Source: Kangiella taiwanensis
Lineage (GTDB): Bacteria > Pseudomonadota > Gammaproteobacteria > Enterobacterales > Kangiellaceae
NCBI RefSeq assembly: GCF_020005165.1
Contig: NZ_JAHCLT010000001.1
Location: forward strand, 1 to 64,000
Length of the DNA: 64,000 nucleotides
Direction: 5' to 3'
In this document: piece by piece, positions 35,827 through 44,923 of the stretch
How positions within the stretch are numbered: the first letter of the stretch is position 1
Layout of the letters: the number at the start of each line of letters is the position of its first letter
Program-made: the position numbers and the translations under genes
The notes under the pieces: generated by a model
Told to the model about the DNA's origin: nothing
Databases searched by the model: none
What the model saw: only the letters and a program-made list of their open reading frames with translations

Positions 35827-35843
35827 GTGGGCCTAAGCCCACC
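35826..35843. terminator. Short hairpin between convergent thpR and pepB
   Basis: A perfect GC-rich 7-bp stem GGTGGGC/GCCCACC with a CTAA loop begins at the last base of the thpR stop codon. It lacks a T run in either direction, so its role as a terminator is uncertain. Confidence 0.4.
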
Positions 35844-35852
35844 CTCGCCTCA

Positions 35853-37124
35853 TTAGCTTTTTAACAACTTAGCCGCAATACTTCTGAAGCCTAAGCCAGT
35901 CCCGCCCGCGGACCACTTTGGCGTTGGACTGTCATTATATGCAGACGCCAAGTCGACGTGGATCCAACCCTGGCCATTGTTAGGCACAAAGCGTGATAGG
36001 AACCCTGCGGCATTACTTGCACCACCTGGTCCGCCACCTTTCACAGCACGGCTATTGGCGGTGTCTGCAAAATGTGATGGACAACGATGCGCATGAAACG
36101 GCTCCAGAGGCAACGGCCAGTGGCGCTCGTTTTCAGATTCAGCAATACTCAAGAATTCTGCTCTAGCGCTGTCATCTAGCGCAAACACCGCATTATAATC
36201 GCCGCCTACAGCAGTCACAGCTGCTCCTGTTAAGGTTGCCGCATCAATAATGGTTTTAGCACCAGACTGCCCCGCTAACAATAAGCCGTCAGCCATAACC
36301 ACACGACCTTCAGCATCAGTGTTTTGAATTTCAACGGTTAGACCATTCGGGTAAGTTAGAATGTCACCCAGCTTGTAAGCATGACCGCTGATCAAGTTTT
36401 CTGCGCAACACAAATATAAATTTACAGGTTTGTCTAGTCCGCGCAATATGGCCAATGCCAAACCGCCCGTGACAGTTGCAGCTCCGCCCATATCCGCTTT
36501 CATGTGCAACATGCCAGCGCTTGGCTTAATACTGTAACCACCGCTATCAAACGTGATGCCTTTACCCACTAGCGCAGCGACTGGAGCGCCCTTATCGCCT
36601 TTTGGATCGAACTTCAGCTTCAATAACGCTGGTGGGCGAGTTGAGCCACGACCGACTTCCCAAGTGCCGATATGGCCCTGCTTTTCCAAATCGTCTCCAG
36701 ACACAATATCGTAGCTGACATGATCTGGTGCCAAGCCCTGAATAAATTGCGCGGCCTCTTGTGCCAACACTTCAGGCGCCAATACTTCTGGGGTTTCGTT
36801 AACCATCGAGCGCATCCAACGGCTGACTTGAATACGAGAATCAAGCTCTTGGCTATCAGCCTCACTTAAGTTGGCAAAATCAATCTGGACATCAACCTTT
36901 GGCTCGTAAGCGCCTTGGAAAAAAGCCCACTGTTGCTCTAACTGCCAGTCACCTTTCAGTGCAAAAAACGACAATCCCTGAGTCATTAAACGGCGAGCGG
37001 CAACTTGGATTAGTTCTGGGTGCTCGGTGTGAATCGTTGCGCTATCATCTTTAAAGCTGAGTAAAGCCCCTTCGCCCCATTGAGCGGGCGCACTATCGCT
37101 GGAAAGATAAATATCTAAAGTCAT
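35853..37124 (-). CDS. pepB: Peptidase B (M17 leucyl aminopeptidase family)
   Basis: A cytoplasmic two-metal aminopeptidase of 423 aa, matching the shorter PepB branch (E. coli PepB 427 aa) rather than PepA (~500). The M17 signature NTDAEGRVVMADGL is intact, with the catalytic Lys in GKGITFDSGG and further metal residues in HMKADMGG. It hydrolyses N-terminal residues from peptides, probably as a hexamer. No metal-binding residue appears missing. Confidence 0.95.
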   Translation of the reverse strand: MTLDIYLSSDSAPAQWGEGALLSFKDDSATIHTEHPELIQVAARRLMTQGLSFFALKGDWQLEQQWAFFQGAYEPKVDVQIDFANLSEADSQELDSRIQVSRWMRSMVNETPEVLAPEVLAQEAAQFIQGLAPDHVSYDIVSGDDLEKQGHIGTWEVGRGSTRPPALLKLKFDPKGDKGAPVAALVGKGITFDSGGYSIKPSAGMLHMKADMGGAATVTGGLALAILRGLDKPVNLYLCCAENLISGHAYKLGDILTYPNGLTVEIQNTDAEGRVVMADGLLLAGQSGAKTIIDAATLTGAAVTAVGGDYNAVFALDDSARAEFLSIAESENERHWPLPLEPFHAHRCPSHFADTANSRAVKGGGPGGASNAAGFLSRFVPNNGQGWIHVDLASAYNDSPTPKWSAGGTGLGFRSIAAKLLKS

Positions 37125-37160
37125 GTGAATCCTTATTTCGTTACACTGGGCGAGTTGCGT

Positions 37161-37742
37161 CTAAAACAAATGCCCTAATTTCGATTGTTTAGTGGATAGA
37201 TACATAGCATTGTGAGGATTCTGCCCAAACTTCAAAGGCACGCGCTCAACAACATCGATACCAGCGTCTTTCATCGAACTGACTTTGCGAGGATTATTGG
37301 TCATTAAGCGAATCTTCGACACGCCCAAAATATCCAACGCATCTGACGCCACTTTAAAGTCACGCTCGTCAGCTCCAAACCCTAAGTGCTCATTGGCTTG
37401 TACCGTGTCCATCCCCTGATCTTGCAGTGAATAAGCACGGATTTTGTTGGTTAATCCGATACCGCGGCCTTCCTGACGCAAATACAACAGCACGCCAGAG
37501 CCTTCTTCGGCAATCTTTTCTAACGCTGCACGAAGCTGGAAACCACAGTCGCAACGCAAACTGAACAATGCGTCGCCAGTTAAGCACTCAGAGTGAATTC
37601 TTGCCAATACGGCCTGTTCTTTGTCCCACTCACCATACGTCATGGCAATGTGTTCTTTGCCGTCGTTGGTTTCAAGCGCATGGATCACAAAATCTCCCCA
37701 AGGAGTTGGGAGCTTGGCCTGTAGGCTATCTTGCTGGTTCAT
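37161..37742 (-). CDS. ribA: GTP cyclohydrolase II
   Basis: Catalyses the first step of riboflavin synthesis, GTP to 2,5-diamino-6-ribosylamino-pyrimidinone phosphate with release of formate and pyrophosphate. From the internal ATG (193 aa) the N-terminus LPTPWGDF lines up with stand-alone RibA. Zinc ligands are C-x10-C-x-C ([16 protein letters not shown]), with [13 protein letters not shown] after it. An ATG at 37796 would add 18 residues with no family match. No FMN riboswitch is visible upstream. Confidence 0.94.
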   Translation of the reverse strand: MNQQDSLQAKLPTPWGDFVIHALETNDGKEHIAMTYGEWDKEQAVLARIHSECLTGDALFSLRCDCGFQLRAALEKIAEEGSGVLLYLRQEGRGIGLTNKIRAYSLQDQGMDTVQANEHLGFGADERDFKVASDALDILGVSKIRLMTNNPRKVSSMKDAGIDVVERVPLKFGQNPHNAMYLSTKQSKLGHLF

Positions 37743-37826
37743 TCGGTTTGTATACCACTCATTTTGAAAACGGGACCATTTTACACGATGTGTCAAATAA
37801 TCGACAGTCTGTATCTCAAACCTGCA

Positions 37827-38645
37827 CTAAGCTGCGCTTTTTGGTTTGATGACTTCAGAGACTTTAACCCAAAACTCGTCCCAATTATCTGGGGTGTCGG
37901 CATGTCCCGTTGAATATATTTGATGTTCAGCATCTTGCTTCGCCGCCAAGAGCTTGGTCAAAGCATCGATCGGTACCGTTTTGTCCGCCTCGCCATGCAC
38001 TAAATAAGCACGCCCTTTATAGTTACTCAAGGCAGACACATTATCGAATGGATCCCGTACCAAAAAGCGCGGCACCCAACGTTTCTTCGCTAAGTCCATC
38101 ACGCTGGAATAGGTCGACATCAAAATCACTGCGTGTGGCGTCTTCTCTGACAAGATGCTCAATACAGCACCACCGCCCATGGAGCGACCTAGAAGTGAGA
38201 TATGTTCATGATCGAATTGAGGCTGCTGTTCCATCCAGTCATAGGCCTTTAACATACACTCTTTGATGGTTTTATAACTCGGACGACCATCAGAGCGACC
38301 ATAACCCGGGTACTCAGCCAATACCACACTAAAGCCCTGCTCACGGATATAATCCAGCCGAGGTGCCCAGTCATCAATGATGTTGCCGTTACCATGCGCC
38401 AACATGACCACTGGCGACTTATCACCATATATGTTTTTAAGCGGCGCCAAGTGCGCCAGCTCGAACTCACCTTGCGAGAAAGGTAATCGAACAATGTCAC
38501 CGCCAGCCTGAATGATTAGATCAGCGTTATGAGCCGGTAGCTCGTGGACAGGAAATAGCATTCTGCGCTGAAGTAGATAAAAAAACAGCACATAAAGGAC
38601 ATAAAATCCAACTGCAGATATAAGAACCCATAAAGCAATTTGCAT
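37827..38645 (-). CDS. Alpha/beta hydrolase, membrane anchored
   Basis: A 272-residue serine hydrolase of the ABHD/YfhR-like group. An N-terminal hydrophobic segment (about 4-24) anchors it. The hydrolase core has the HGNGNIID oxyanion region and nucleophile Ser in GRSMGG. A likely acid is Asp in HGEADKTV, and a likely base is His in STGHADTPDNW. The catalytic domain could face the periplasm or the cytoplasm; a Tyr/Leu-rich anchor followed by RR suggests the cytoplasmic side. Its substrate is unknown; it is not linked in an operon. Confidence 0.85.
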   Translation of the reverse strand: MQIALWVLISAVGFYVLYVLFFYLLQRRMLFPVHELPAHNADLIIQAGGDIVRLPFSQGEFELAHLAPLKNIYGDKSPVVMLAHGNGNIIDDWAPRLDYIREQGFSVVLAEYPGYGRSDGRPSYKTIKECMLKAYDWMEQQPQFDHEHISLLGRSMGGGAVLSILSEKTPHAVILMSTYSSVMDLAKKRWVPRFLVRDPFDNVSALSNYKGRAYLVHGEADKTVPIDALTKLLAAKQDAEHQIYSTGHADTPDNWDEFWVKVSEVIKPKSAA

Positions 38646-38798
38646 AAATCTAAATATTGCGTCTATTGTTTATACTGTTAGAATTCTTACATTCTAACAC
38701 TAACAACGCGGAATACAGCTGTTTTATCAAGCTATTGCAGGTTTCCGTTATGTTAAAATGGTTATTACAAACTGATAGGGTTTCTTAGGGGGCTCAAT

Positions 38799-39128
38799 AT
38801 GTCACACTTATGTTTAGTCACCGACATTAAAGACGGTCAAGCAAAAGCATTCCCACACCCTTCGCCAAGCGAAGATCGCGACTTGATCATTGTGCGTCGT
38901 GGATTGAATGTTTATGGCTATGTTAACCGCTGCCCACACGCCGGAACCAATCTTAACTGGCAAGAAGACGAATTCATGACGGACGACGAACAGTACCTCA
39001 TGTGCTTTACCCACGGTGCCCTATTCGAACCCGATACAGGCCGTTGCGTCGCAGGACCCTGCGCCGGCGCCCACCTCAGCGAAGTGAATCTAGAAATAGA
39101 AAACGGCAAAGTATTTTACGCTGAATAA
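38799..39128 (+). CDS. Rieske [2Fe-2S] domain protein
   Basis: A 109-residue stand-alone Rieske ferredoxin. The cluster ligands are CPHAG (CxH) and CFTHGALFEPDTG (CxxH with the usual downstream GxL), separated by about 20 residues. It is preceded by a strong GGGGG ribosome binding site. The gene lies 12 bp before sfsA, a common order in gammaproteobacteria. It is probably a small electron carrier; no oxygenase partner is adjacent. Confidence 0.9.
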   Translation: MSHLCLVTDIKDGQAKAFPHPSPSEDRDLIIVRRGLNVYGYVNRCPHAGTNLNWQEDEFMTDDEQYLMCFTHGALFEPDTGRCVAGPCAGAHLSEVNLEIENGKVFYAE

Positions 39129-39140
39129 CGACCAAACACC

Positions 39141-39881
39141 TTGAAATTCTCTCCACCCCTAATAAAAACCACACTGCTTAAACGCTATAAACGCTTTTTG
39201 TCGGATGTGGTGAATGATGAGCATGGTGAATTTACGGCTCATTGTCCGAATACAGGTTCGATGAAAAATTGCTGGCAAGAAGGCGATACGGCCTGGTTGT
39301 TAGACTCACAAAACCCTAAACGGAAGTATTTATACACATGGGTATTGAATCAAAACCTGCAAGGTGACTGGATTTGTATTAATACTCACTTGGCTAATCA
39401 AGTGGTCAGTGAAGGTATCGACAATGGTGTTGTAGCGGAACTGCGAGGTTACGAGTCGTTGCAACAGGAAGTAAAGTATGGCGATGAGAATAGCCGTATT
39501 GATCTGCTGCTAACCGATCCTAATAAACCAAACTGCTACGTAGAAATTAAAACCGTAACCTTGCTCGAATCTGGTGTTAATGAAAAAACAGGCGAAGAGT
39601 TTCAACCCGGAGCGGGGTATTTTCCCGATGCCGTCAGTACTCGTGGGCAGAAGCATATTCGCGAACTCATCAGCATGGTTGAGCAAGGTCACCGAGCAGT
39701 TTTATTCTTCTTGGTGCAGCATACTGGCATCCGAACGGTGAGCCCTGCGTCTCATATTGACCCCAAATATGCTGAATTATTGAACGATGCAGCACAAAAA
39801 GGGGTTGAAATTTATGCATACAATACCCATATCAGTGCCGCAGAAATAAAACTGCGACAGGCCTTACCAGTAATTTTATAG
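39141..39881 (+). CDS. sfsA: SfsA DNA-binding/sugar fermentation stimulation protein
   Basis: A 246-residue SfsA protein, a DNA-binding protein with a nuclease-like fold linked to maltose metabolism in E. coli; its cellular role remains loosely defined. The N-terminus KFSPPL...LLKRYKRFL, the HCPNTGSM loop and CYVEIKTVTL (nuclease-like core) are conserved. It must start at TTG (39141) because this gives the family N-terminus and no ATG or GTG is near. The E. coli gene is likewise followed by dksA, as here. Confidence 0.93.
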   Translation: MKFSPPLIKTTLLKRYKRFLSDVVNDEHGEFTAHCPNTGSMKNCWQEGDTAWLLDSQNPKRKYLYTWVLNQNLQGDWICINTHLANQVVSEGIDNGVVAELRGYESLQQEVKYGDENSRIDLLLTDPNKPNCYVEIKTVTLLESGVNEKTGEEFQPGAGYFPDAVSTRGQKHIRELISMVEQGHRAVLFFLVQHTGIRTVSPASHIDPKYAELLNDAAQKGVEIYAYNTHISAAEIKLRQALPVIL

Positions 39882-40068
39882 TAATTTCAACTGGTTAGAT
39901 CAATCTTAAGAAAAATTTGTCCTATTTTGGCAAATTTGGCTTTTCAATTGGTACTCAGGGGGCTAATATCCCTCTTTCACTTTTTTAAAAGTTTGTCAAT
40001 GCACAAATGAAGAAGTGGGCTGACTTTAAGTCAGAAGTTACCATTAAGTAAATGGAGCATTGAATTAG

Positions 40069-40515
40069 ATGCCACGTAAAAAAGCAGTTACAAATACAAC
40101 CTTAGAAAAATTAGGAATTCAGCCTTATAAAGAAAAAAAAGGCGAAGAATATATGAACGATGCTCAATATGAGCACTTCCGTCATATCCTAAACGAATGG
40201 AAACGTCAGTTGATGGAAGAAGTGGATCGCACTGTGCATCACATGCAAGACGAAGCCGCTAATTTCCCAGACCCAGTCGACCGCGCGTCACAAGAAGAAG
40301 AGTTTTCTTTAGAGCTTCGTACGCGTGATCGCGAGCGTAAACTGTTGAAGAAAATTATTCAGTCAATCAACAAGATTGATGACGATGAATATGGCTATTG
40401 CGAGTCTTGCGGTATTGAAATTGGTATCCGCCGCTTAGAAGCCCGCCCAACAGCAGAGCTTTGTATCGACTGCAAAACGCTTGACGAAATTAAAGAGCGT
40501 CAATACGGCAGTTAA
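40069..40515 (+). CDS. dksA: RNA polymerase-binding transcription factor DksA
   Basis: Binds the RNA polymerase secondary channel and, with ppGpp, redirects transcription under starvation, notably at rRNA promoters such as the one at the left edge. At 148 aa it is nearly identical in layout to E. coli DksA. A coiled coil (about 35-105) carries DxxDxA (DPVDRA) at its tip, and a zinc finger has Cys pairs CESC and CIDC. The stop overlaps the gluQ start by 1 nt. Confidence 0.98.
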   Translation: MPRKKAVTNTTLEKLGIQPYKEKKGEEYMNDAQYEHFRHILNEWKRQLMEEVDRTVHHMQDEAANFPDPVDRASQEEEFSLELRTRDRERKLLKKIIQSINKIDDDEYGYCESCGIEIGIRRLEARPTAELCIDCKTLDEIKERQYGS

Positions 40516-41483
40516 TGCCCGCGACACCCAACAGCTCTCTCAAAGATTCCCGGACTCGCCTTAACAGCGAGTTCGGACAATCGACGTCACCCCCAGCGAA
40601 ACCCTACCTTCGCGGAAGATTTGCACCCTCGCCTTCAGGCCCTTTACACTTTGGTTCATTAGTCGCTGCCGTCGGCAGTTATCTTATCGCAAAATTTTAT
40701 GGTGCCGAGTGGCAAGTTCGTATCGAAGATATCGACCCACCACGCGAAATCGAAGGTGCAGCTGATACTATTCTGAGACAGCTAGAAGCATTTGGGCTGC
40801 ACTGGGATGGTCCAATCGTTTATCAAAGCGAAAGCATTCCGCGCTTTCATGAGATTCTTGAAGAGTTAAAACGCAAAGACTTGCTTTATGCCTGTGACTG
40901 CACGCGAAAGAAAATCAGTAAACTCAGTGATGATGGTCGATACCCTAATATTTGCCAGAACAAAAAACTAAGCTTTGATGGCGAAGTCGCATGGAAACTG
41001 CGTCATGGCGAAGGCAGTTACCATTTTTACGATCATATCCAAGGGGATTGCGAATTCGACTCCAGCCTGTACCAAGAAGACTTCACGGTAAAGCGCAAAG
41101 ATGGGCTCATGGCGTATCAGCTGGCTGTAGTGGTTGATGATATTGATGCCGGGATTGATCATGTAGTGCGAGGTATCGATCTGCTCGACTCAACACCGCG
41201 CCAGCTGCGCTTATACGAGGTTTTAGATAAGCCAGCGCCTTTGTGGTACCACCTGCCTTTAGCGATTAATCAAGACGGCAATAAACTCTCCAAACAGAAC
41301 CATGCTGAAGCGATAGATTCGCAACACCCAAGTCAGCAGCTCCATCAAGCCATAGCATTTTTAGGGCAAAAGCCTCCTGTATCATTACGCAACGAACCTC
41401 CTGAAATCATTATTGATTGGGCAATCGAGCATTTTTCGCTAGAAAGCATCCCCCAGCAGCAACAAATACCTTATTTTGACTAG
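40515..41483 (+). CDS. gluQ: Glutamyl-Q tRNA(Asp) synthetase
   Basis: A GluRS-like enzyme lacking an anticodon-binding domain that attaches glutamate to queuosine in tRNA-Asp. The 322-residue sequence has the nucleotide motif HFGS in PSPSGPLHFGSL (HIGH equivalent) and KLSKQN (KMSKS equivalent). Zinc ligands appear in YACDCTRK and the later YPNICQ. An unusual Ser/Pro-rich N-terminal extension of ~30 residues precedes RGRFAPSPSG. It is translationally coupled to dksA (TAATG), the standard arrangement. Confidence 0.95.
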   Translation: MPATPNSSLKDSRTRLNSEFGQSTSPPAKPYLRGRFAPSPSGPLHFGSLVAAVGSYLIAKFYGAEWQVRIEDIDPPREIEGAADTILRQLEAFGLHWDGPIVYQSESIPRFHEILEELKRKDLLYACDCTRKKISKLSDDGRYPNICQNKKLSFDGEVAWKLRHGEGSYHFYDHIQGDCEFDSSLYQEDFTVKRKDGLMAYQLAVVVDDIDAGIDHVVRGIDLLDSTPRQLRLYEVLDKPAPLWYHLPLAINQDGNKLSKQNHAEAIDSQHPSQQLHQAIAFLGQKPPVSLRNEPPEIIIDWAIEHFSLESIPQQQQIPYFD

Positions 41484-41534
41484 GGTCTGTGCTATTATTG
41501 CACAATCAAAAGTAACCCATACTCATGAAGCGCA

Positions 41535-42872
41535 TTGATCTCAACAATTAAACGGTGGTTTTCTGGAGCAGATAGCAAGCAACACAGCAGTACAACCTCA
41601 AACATGACCCAATCCGACCACATCATTCCACGTGACCAACATAGAGTTTCACGCAAAGACATCAGCGACAATGCGCTGAAGGTGCTGTATCGTCTCAATA
41701 AAGCTGGGTACGATGCGTTTTTAGTCGGCGGTGGCGTGCGAGATATTCTTCTTGGGCTGCACCCAAAAGATTTTGATATCACCACCAACGCCACGCCTGA
41801 ACAAATTCGAGGACTGTTCCGTAACAGTCGAATCATTGGCCGACGCTTCAAGTTGGTACACATTATGTTTGGTCGCGACATCATCGAAGTTGCGACATTT
41901 CGTGCCCACTGCGACAGCAATATTGAGCAAGCCAAAGACGGCATGATTCTACGCGATAATGTTTACGGCACTATTGAAGAAGATGCTGAGCGTCGAGACT
42001 TTACGGTAAACGCACTCTATTACAGCGTTAAAGATTTCAGTGTGCACGATTACTGCGGTGGCTTGACGGATTTGCGTAAGCGTCAGCTACGCATGATTGG
42101 TGATCCTGAAACTCGCTACCGCGAAGACCCCGTTAGAATGCTACGCGCCGTGCGTCTAGCGACTAAGCTTGATCTCACGATAGAAGAAAAAACATTAGCA
42201 CCCATTGCTGAGCTAGCGCCCTATTTAGAGCAAGTCCCAGCAGCCAGACTGTTTGAAGAATACCGCAAAATGTTCCTCGCCGGTAAAGGCGAAGCGACAT
42301 TTAAAGCGTTGCAGCAACATGGGCTTCTCGGAAAATTGTTTCCAGCTACCGAAGCATTATTAGCGGAACACCAAGACTTTGAAATTTTTATTCATGCAGC
42401 CTTAGAAAATACAGATAAACGCATCGCTAGTGATAACACCGTAAACCCAGCATTTTTGATTGCAGTGTTGTTGTGGCAGCCATTACTCGAGCGAGCTCAT
42501 CAGCTTGAAACCAAAGGCATGAATTTTAATGATGCTTTCTTTAAAAGCATGGGACGCATACTCGGCGAGCAAGGCCAATGCATTTCTATCCCGAAACGCT
42601 ACAGCCTCGTCATTCGTGATATTTGGGCATTACAGGTTCGCTTACCTCAGCGCCATGGCAAAAAAGTATGGTCCGTCTTAGGCCATCCACGATTCCGCGC
42701 GGCCTATGACTTCCTGATGCTACGCGCAGAATCCGATCCATCGCTGCGAGAAATTGCAGACTGGTGGACAAAGTTCCAAGACGCGGACAAAGAGACACAA
42801 CATGCCATGCTGCCAAAAGGACGTCGCCGTAAAGGTGGTAAACGTCGCCGTAAGCCAAAGGGCGATCGCTAG
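41535..42872 (+). CDS. pcnB: Poly(A) polymerase I
   Basis: Adds 3' poly(A) tails to RNA, promoting decay. The nucleotidyltransferase head shows LVGGGVRDILLG and KDFDITTNA with the catalytic Asp pair. RRDFTVNALYY and an RNA-binding middle follow, with a very basic tail (RRKGGKRRRKPKGDR). The start is ambiguous: TTG at 41535 gives 445 aa, ATG at 41604 loses part of the conserved pre-head region, and an in-frame ATT at 41548 is also present. E. coli pcnB is known to use a non-standard AUU start, so weak initiation may be conserved here. Confidence 0.93.
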   Translation: MISTIKRWFSGADSKQHSSTTSNMTQSDHIIPRDQHRVSRKDISDNALKVLYRLNKAGYDAFLVGGGVRDILLGLHPKDFDITTNATPEQIRGLFRNSRIIGRRFKLVHIMFGRDIIEVATFRAHCDSNIEQAKDGMILRDNVYGTIEEDAERRDFTVNALYYSVKDFSVHDYCGGLTDLRKRQLRMIGDPETRYREDPVRMLRAVRLATKLDLTIEEKTLAPIAELAPYLEQVPAARLFEEYRKMFLAGKGEATFKALQQHGLLGKLFPATEALLAEHQDFEIFIHAALENTDKRIASDNTVNPAFLIAVLLWQPLLERAHQLETKGMNFNDAFFKSMGRILGEQGQCISIPKRYSLVIRDIWALQVRLPQRHGKKVWSVLGHPRFRAAYDFLMLRAESDPSLREIADWWTKFQDADKETQHAMLPKGRRRKGGKRRRKPKGDR

Positions 42873-42880
42873 GATTCTTG

Positions 42881-43369
42881 ATGCAACAAACCGTTGTTAG
42901 CTATATCGCTCTTGGTAGCAACTTAGAAAATCCCGCGCAGCAAGTGCATGATGCCTTGCTTGCTATTGATCAACTGCCCGGCACTTACCTTCTTGCATAC
43001 TCAAGCTTGTACCAAAGCGCTCCAATGGGTCCACAAGATCAACCACCATTCATCAATGCAGTCGCAAAAGTTCATACCAGACTGGCACCATTAGAGCTAC
43101 TGGATAAATTGCAAGCCATTGAAAAACAACAAGGTCGTGTACGCAAAGAACGTTGGGGAGCACGCACAATTGATTTGGATATTGTGCTCTACGATCATAC
43201 AATCATGCAGACGGAGCGCTTAACCCTGCCACACTATGGGGCCAAAGAGCGTGACTTTGTCCTTTTGCCACTGGCCGAAATAAGCCCAACCCTTGTTTTT
43301 CCAGATGGCGATACGATAAACGAAGCATTAGAGCAGTGTGAACGTTACCAACTCGAAAAAATAGACTAA
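42881..43369 (+). CDS. folK: 6-hydroxymethyl-7,8-dihydropterin pyrophosphokinase
   Basis: Transfers pyrophosphate from ATP to 6-hydroxymethyl-dihydropterin in folate synthesis. Length is 162 aa. The N-terminal YIALGSNLENP, the pterin loop SAPMGPQDQPPFINAV and RWGARTIDLDIVLY with its metal-binding Asp pair are intact. The ATG at 42881 has AGG 7 bp upstream; the preceding TTG is not needed. The gene follows pcnB by 8 bp, the usual gammaproteobacterial order. Confidence 0.96.
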   Translation: MQQTVVSYIALGSNLENPAQQVHDALLAIDQLPGTYLLAYSSLYQSAPMGPQDQPPFINAVAKVHTRLAPLELLDKLQAIEKQQGRVRKERWGARTIDLDIVLYDHTIMQTERLTLPHYGAKERDFVLLPLAEISPTLVFPDGDTINEALEQCERYQLEKID

Positions 43370-43407
43370 GACGATAACGACGAGCGATTAGGAGACCAAG
43401 AGTCAGC

Positions 43408-44058
43408 ATGAACATCAAAATCCCACACAACTTTATCGCAGTAGAAGGCCCAATTGGCGTCGGCAAAACCACTCTGGCTCGTAAGTTATCGGAAGTCTTA
43501 GGTAGCGAACTGATTTTAGAAGAAGCCGAAGAAAATCCGTTTCTGGAGCGCTTTTATCAAGATCCGAAAGCTGGCGCTCTACCGACACAGCTTTACTTTC
43601 TCTTTCAGCGAGCCCGTCAATTACAAGAAGTTCGCCAGTCGGATATGTTCACGCCGCTTCGTGTGGCAGACTACTTGATGGATAAAGACCGATTATTCGC
43701 ACGCTCAACGCTGGACGAAGAAGAGTTACGCCTTTATGAGCAGGTTTATGACAACTTAACTATTGATGCTCCAAAGCCTGATTTAGTCATTTATTTACAG
43801 GCTCCAGTATCCGTCTTGGCCGATCGCATCAAAAAGCGCGGTCGTCGTGAAGAAGCTCCGATTAGCCAGGAATACCTGCAAACCATTTGCGATGCTTATA
43901 CGGACTTTTTCTATTACTATCACGAATCGCCGCTGCTGATCGTTAACGCATCGGGGATCGACTTAGTGGAAAACGAGAAAGATTTTGAAATGCTGCTGGA
44001 GCAAATACACGCGACGGATTCCGGACGGAATTATTTCAATCCACACCCGGCAGTGTAA
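43408..44058 (+). CDS. Deoxynucleoside kinase family protein
   Basis: A P-loop kinase of 216 aa in the dNK/dGK family, expected to phosphorylate deoxynucleosides for salvage. The Walker A is EGPIGVGKTTLA, followed by the acidic EEAEENPFLERFY segment, the DYLMDKDRLFA region with the DR pair, and the LID arginines in KKRGRREE. It is part of a folK-dNK-panB-panC block that recurs in gammaproteobacteria. Specificity (dA/dG versus dC) cannot be read reliably. Confidence 0.9.
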   Translation: MNIKIPHNFIAVEGPIGVGKTTLARKLSEVLGSELILEEAEENPFLERFYQDPKAGALPTQLYFLFQRARQLQEVRQSDMFTPLRVADYLMDKDRLFARSTLDEEELRLYEQVYDNLTIDAPKPDLVIYLQAPVSVLADRIKKRGRREEAPISQEYLQTICDAYTDFFYYYHESPLLIVNASGIDLVENEKDFEMLLEQIHATDSGRNYFNPHPAV

Positions 44059-44104
44059 GCAGGTCTACCAGCAGAGAATAACGAGTAAAGAGTAGAGAAT
44101 TTAA

Positions 44105-44899
44105 ATGAAGTTCACAAGCATTAGTCATATCGAAAAACTCAAAGCCGAAGGCGAGAAATTCAGCTGCCTGACGGCTTATGACGCCACTTTTGCTAACGTC
44201 ATGTCTGAAGTTGGTATTGATATGATTTTAGTTGGCGACTCGCTGGGGAACGTCATTCAAGGTCAAAAAACCACGGTTCCAGTGACAATAGAGCAAATGG
44301 AATACCATATCGAGTGCGTCTCCCGTGGCAACGAAAACTGCTTAATCGTCGGTGATATGCCTTACATGTCCTACAGCACGCCTGAAGAAGCCTACGATAC
44401 CGCTCGCCGCATCATGCAGGCAGGTGCGCAAATGGTGAAGCTCGAGGGCGGTGCTTGGTTACTGGATACGATTCAAGGCTTAACTGTCCGTGGTATTCCG
44501 GTCTGTACTCACCTCGGTTTAACACCACAGTCAGTCGATGCGCTAGGTGGATTCAAAGTTCAGGGCCGTGAAGACGATGCGGCTCAAACCATGATCGAGG
44601 AAGCCAAAGCGCTCGAAGCCGCTGGCGCACGAATGCTCGTTCTTGAATGCGTACCAAACGAATTAGCCAAACAAATTGCACAGGAGCTTTCAATTCCCGT
44701 GATGGGCATTGGCGCAGGTGTTGATGTTGATGGTCAGGTCCTCGTGTTGCACGATATGCTGGGTATATCACCCTTCCAAGCCAAGTTTGTACGTAACTTT
44801 ATGGCCGATGCTCATGGCGACATCAAGGCTGCTATCAAACTTTACCATGACGAAGTCAAAGCAGAGAATTTCCCTGCCGCAGAGCACTCATTCGAATAA
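44105..44899 (+). CDS. panB: 3-methyl-2-oxobutanoate hydroxymethyltransferase
   Basis: Transfers a hydroxymethyl group from methylene-tetrahydrofolate to 2-oxoisovalerate, giving ketopantoate in pantothenate synthesis. It is 264 aa. TAYDATFA, the metal Asp in LVGDSLGNVIQG, VKLEGG, and HLGLTPQSV with IGIGAG-type VMGIGAGV are intact. It is 24 bp upstream of panC and shares the folate link with folK earlier in the cluster. Confidence 0.97.
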   Translation: MKFTSISHIEKLKAEGEKFSCLTAYDATFANVMSEVGIDMILVGDSLGNVIQGQKTTVPVTIEQMEYHIECVSRGNENCLIVGDMPYMSYSTPEEAYDTARRIMQAGAQMVKLEGGAWLLDTIQGLTVRGIPVCTHLGLTPQSVDALGGFKVQGREDDAAQTMIEEAKALEAAGARMLVLECVPNELAKQIAQELSIPVMGIGAGVDVDGQVLVLHDMLGISPFQAKFVRNFMADAHGDIKAAIKLYHDEVKAENFPAAEHSFE

Positions 44900-44923
44900 A
44901 CGGGCGAAGCCTAGAACAGAACC

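Noticed and set aside
41495-41944. 149-codon minus-strand frame over the start of pcnB
   Set aside because: It is antisense to the pcnB nucleotidyltransferase motifs and has no ribosome binding site.
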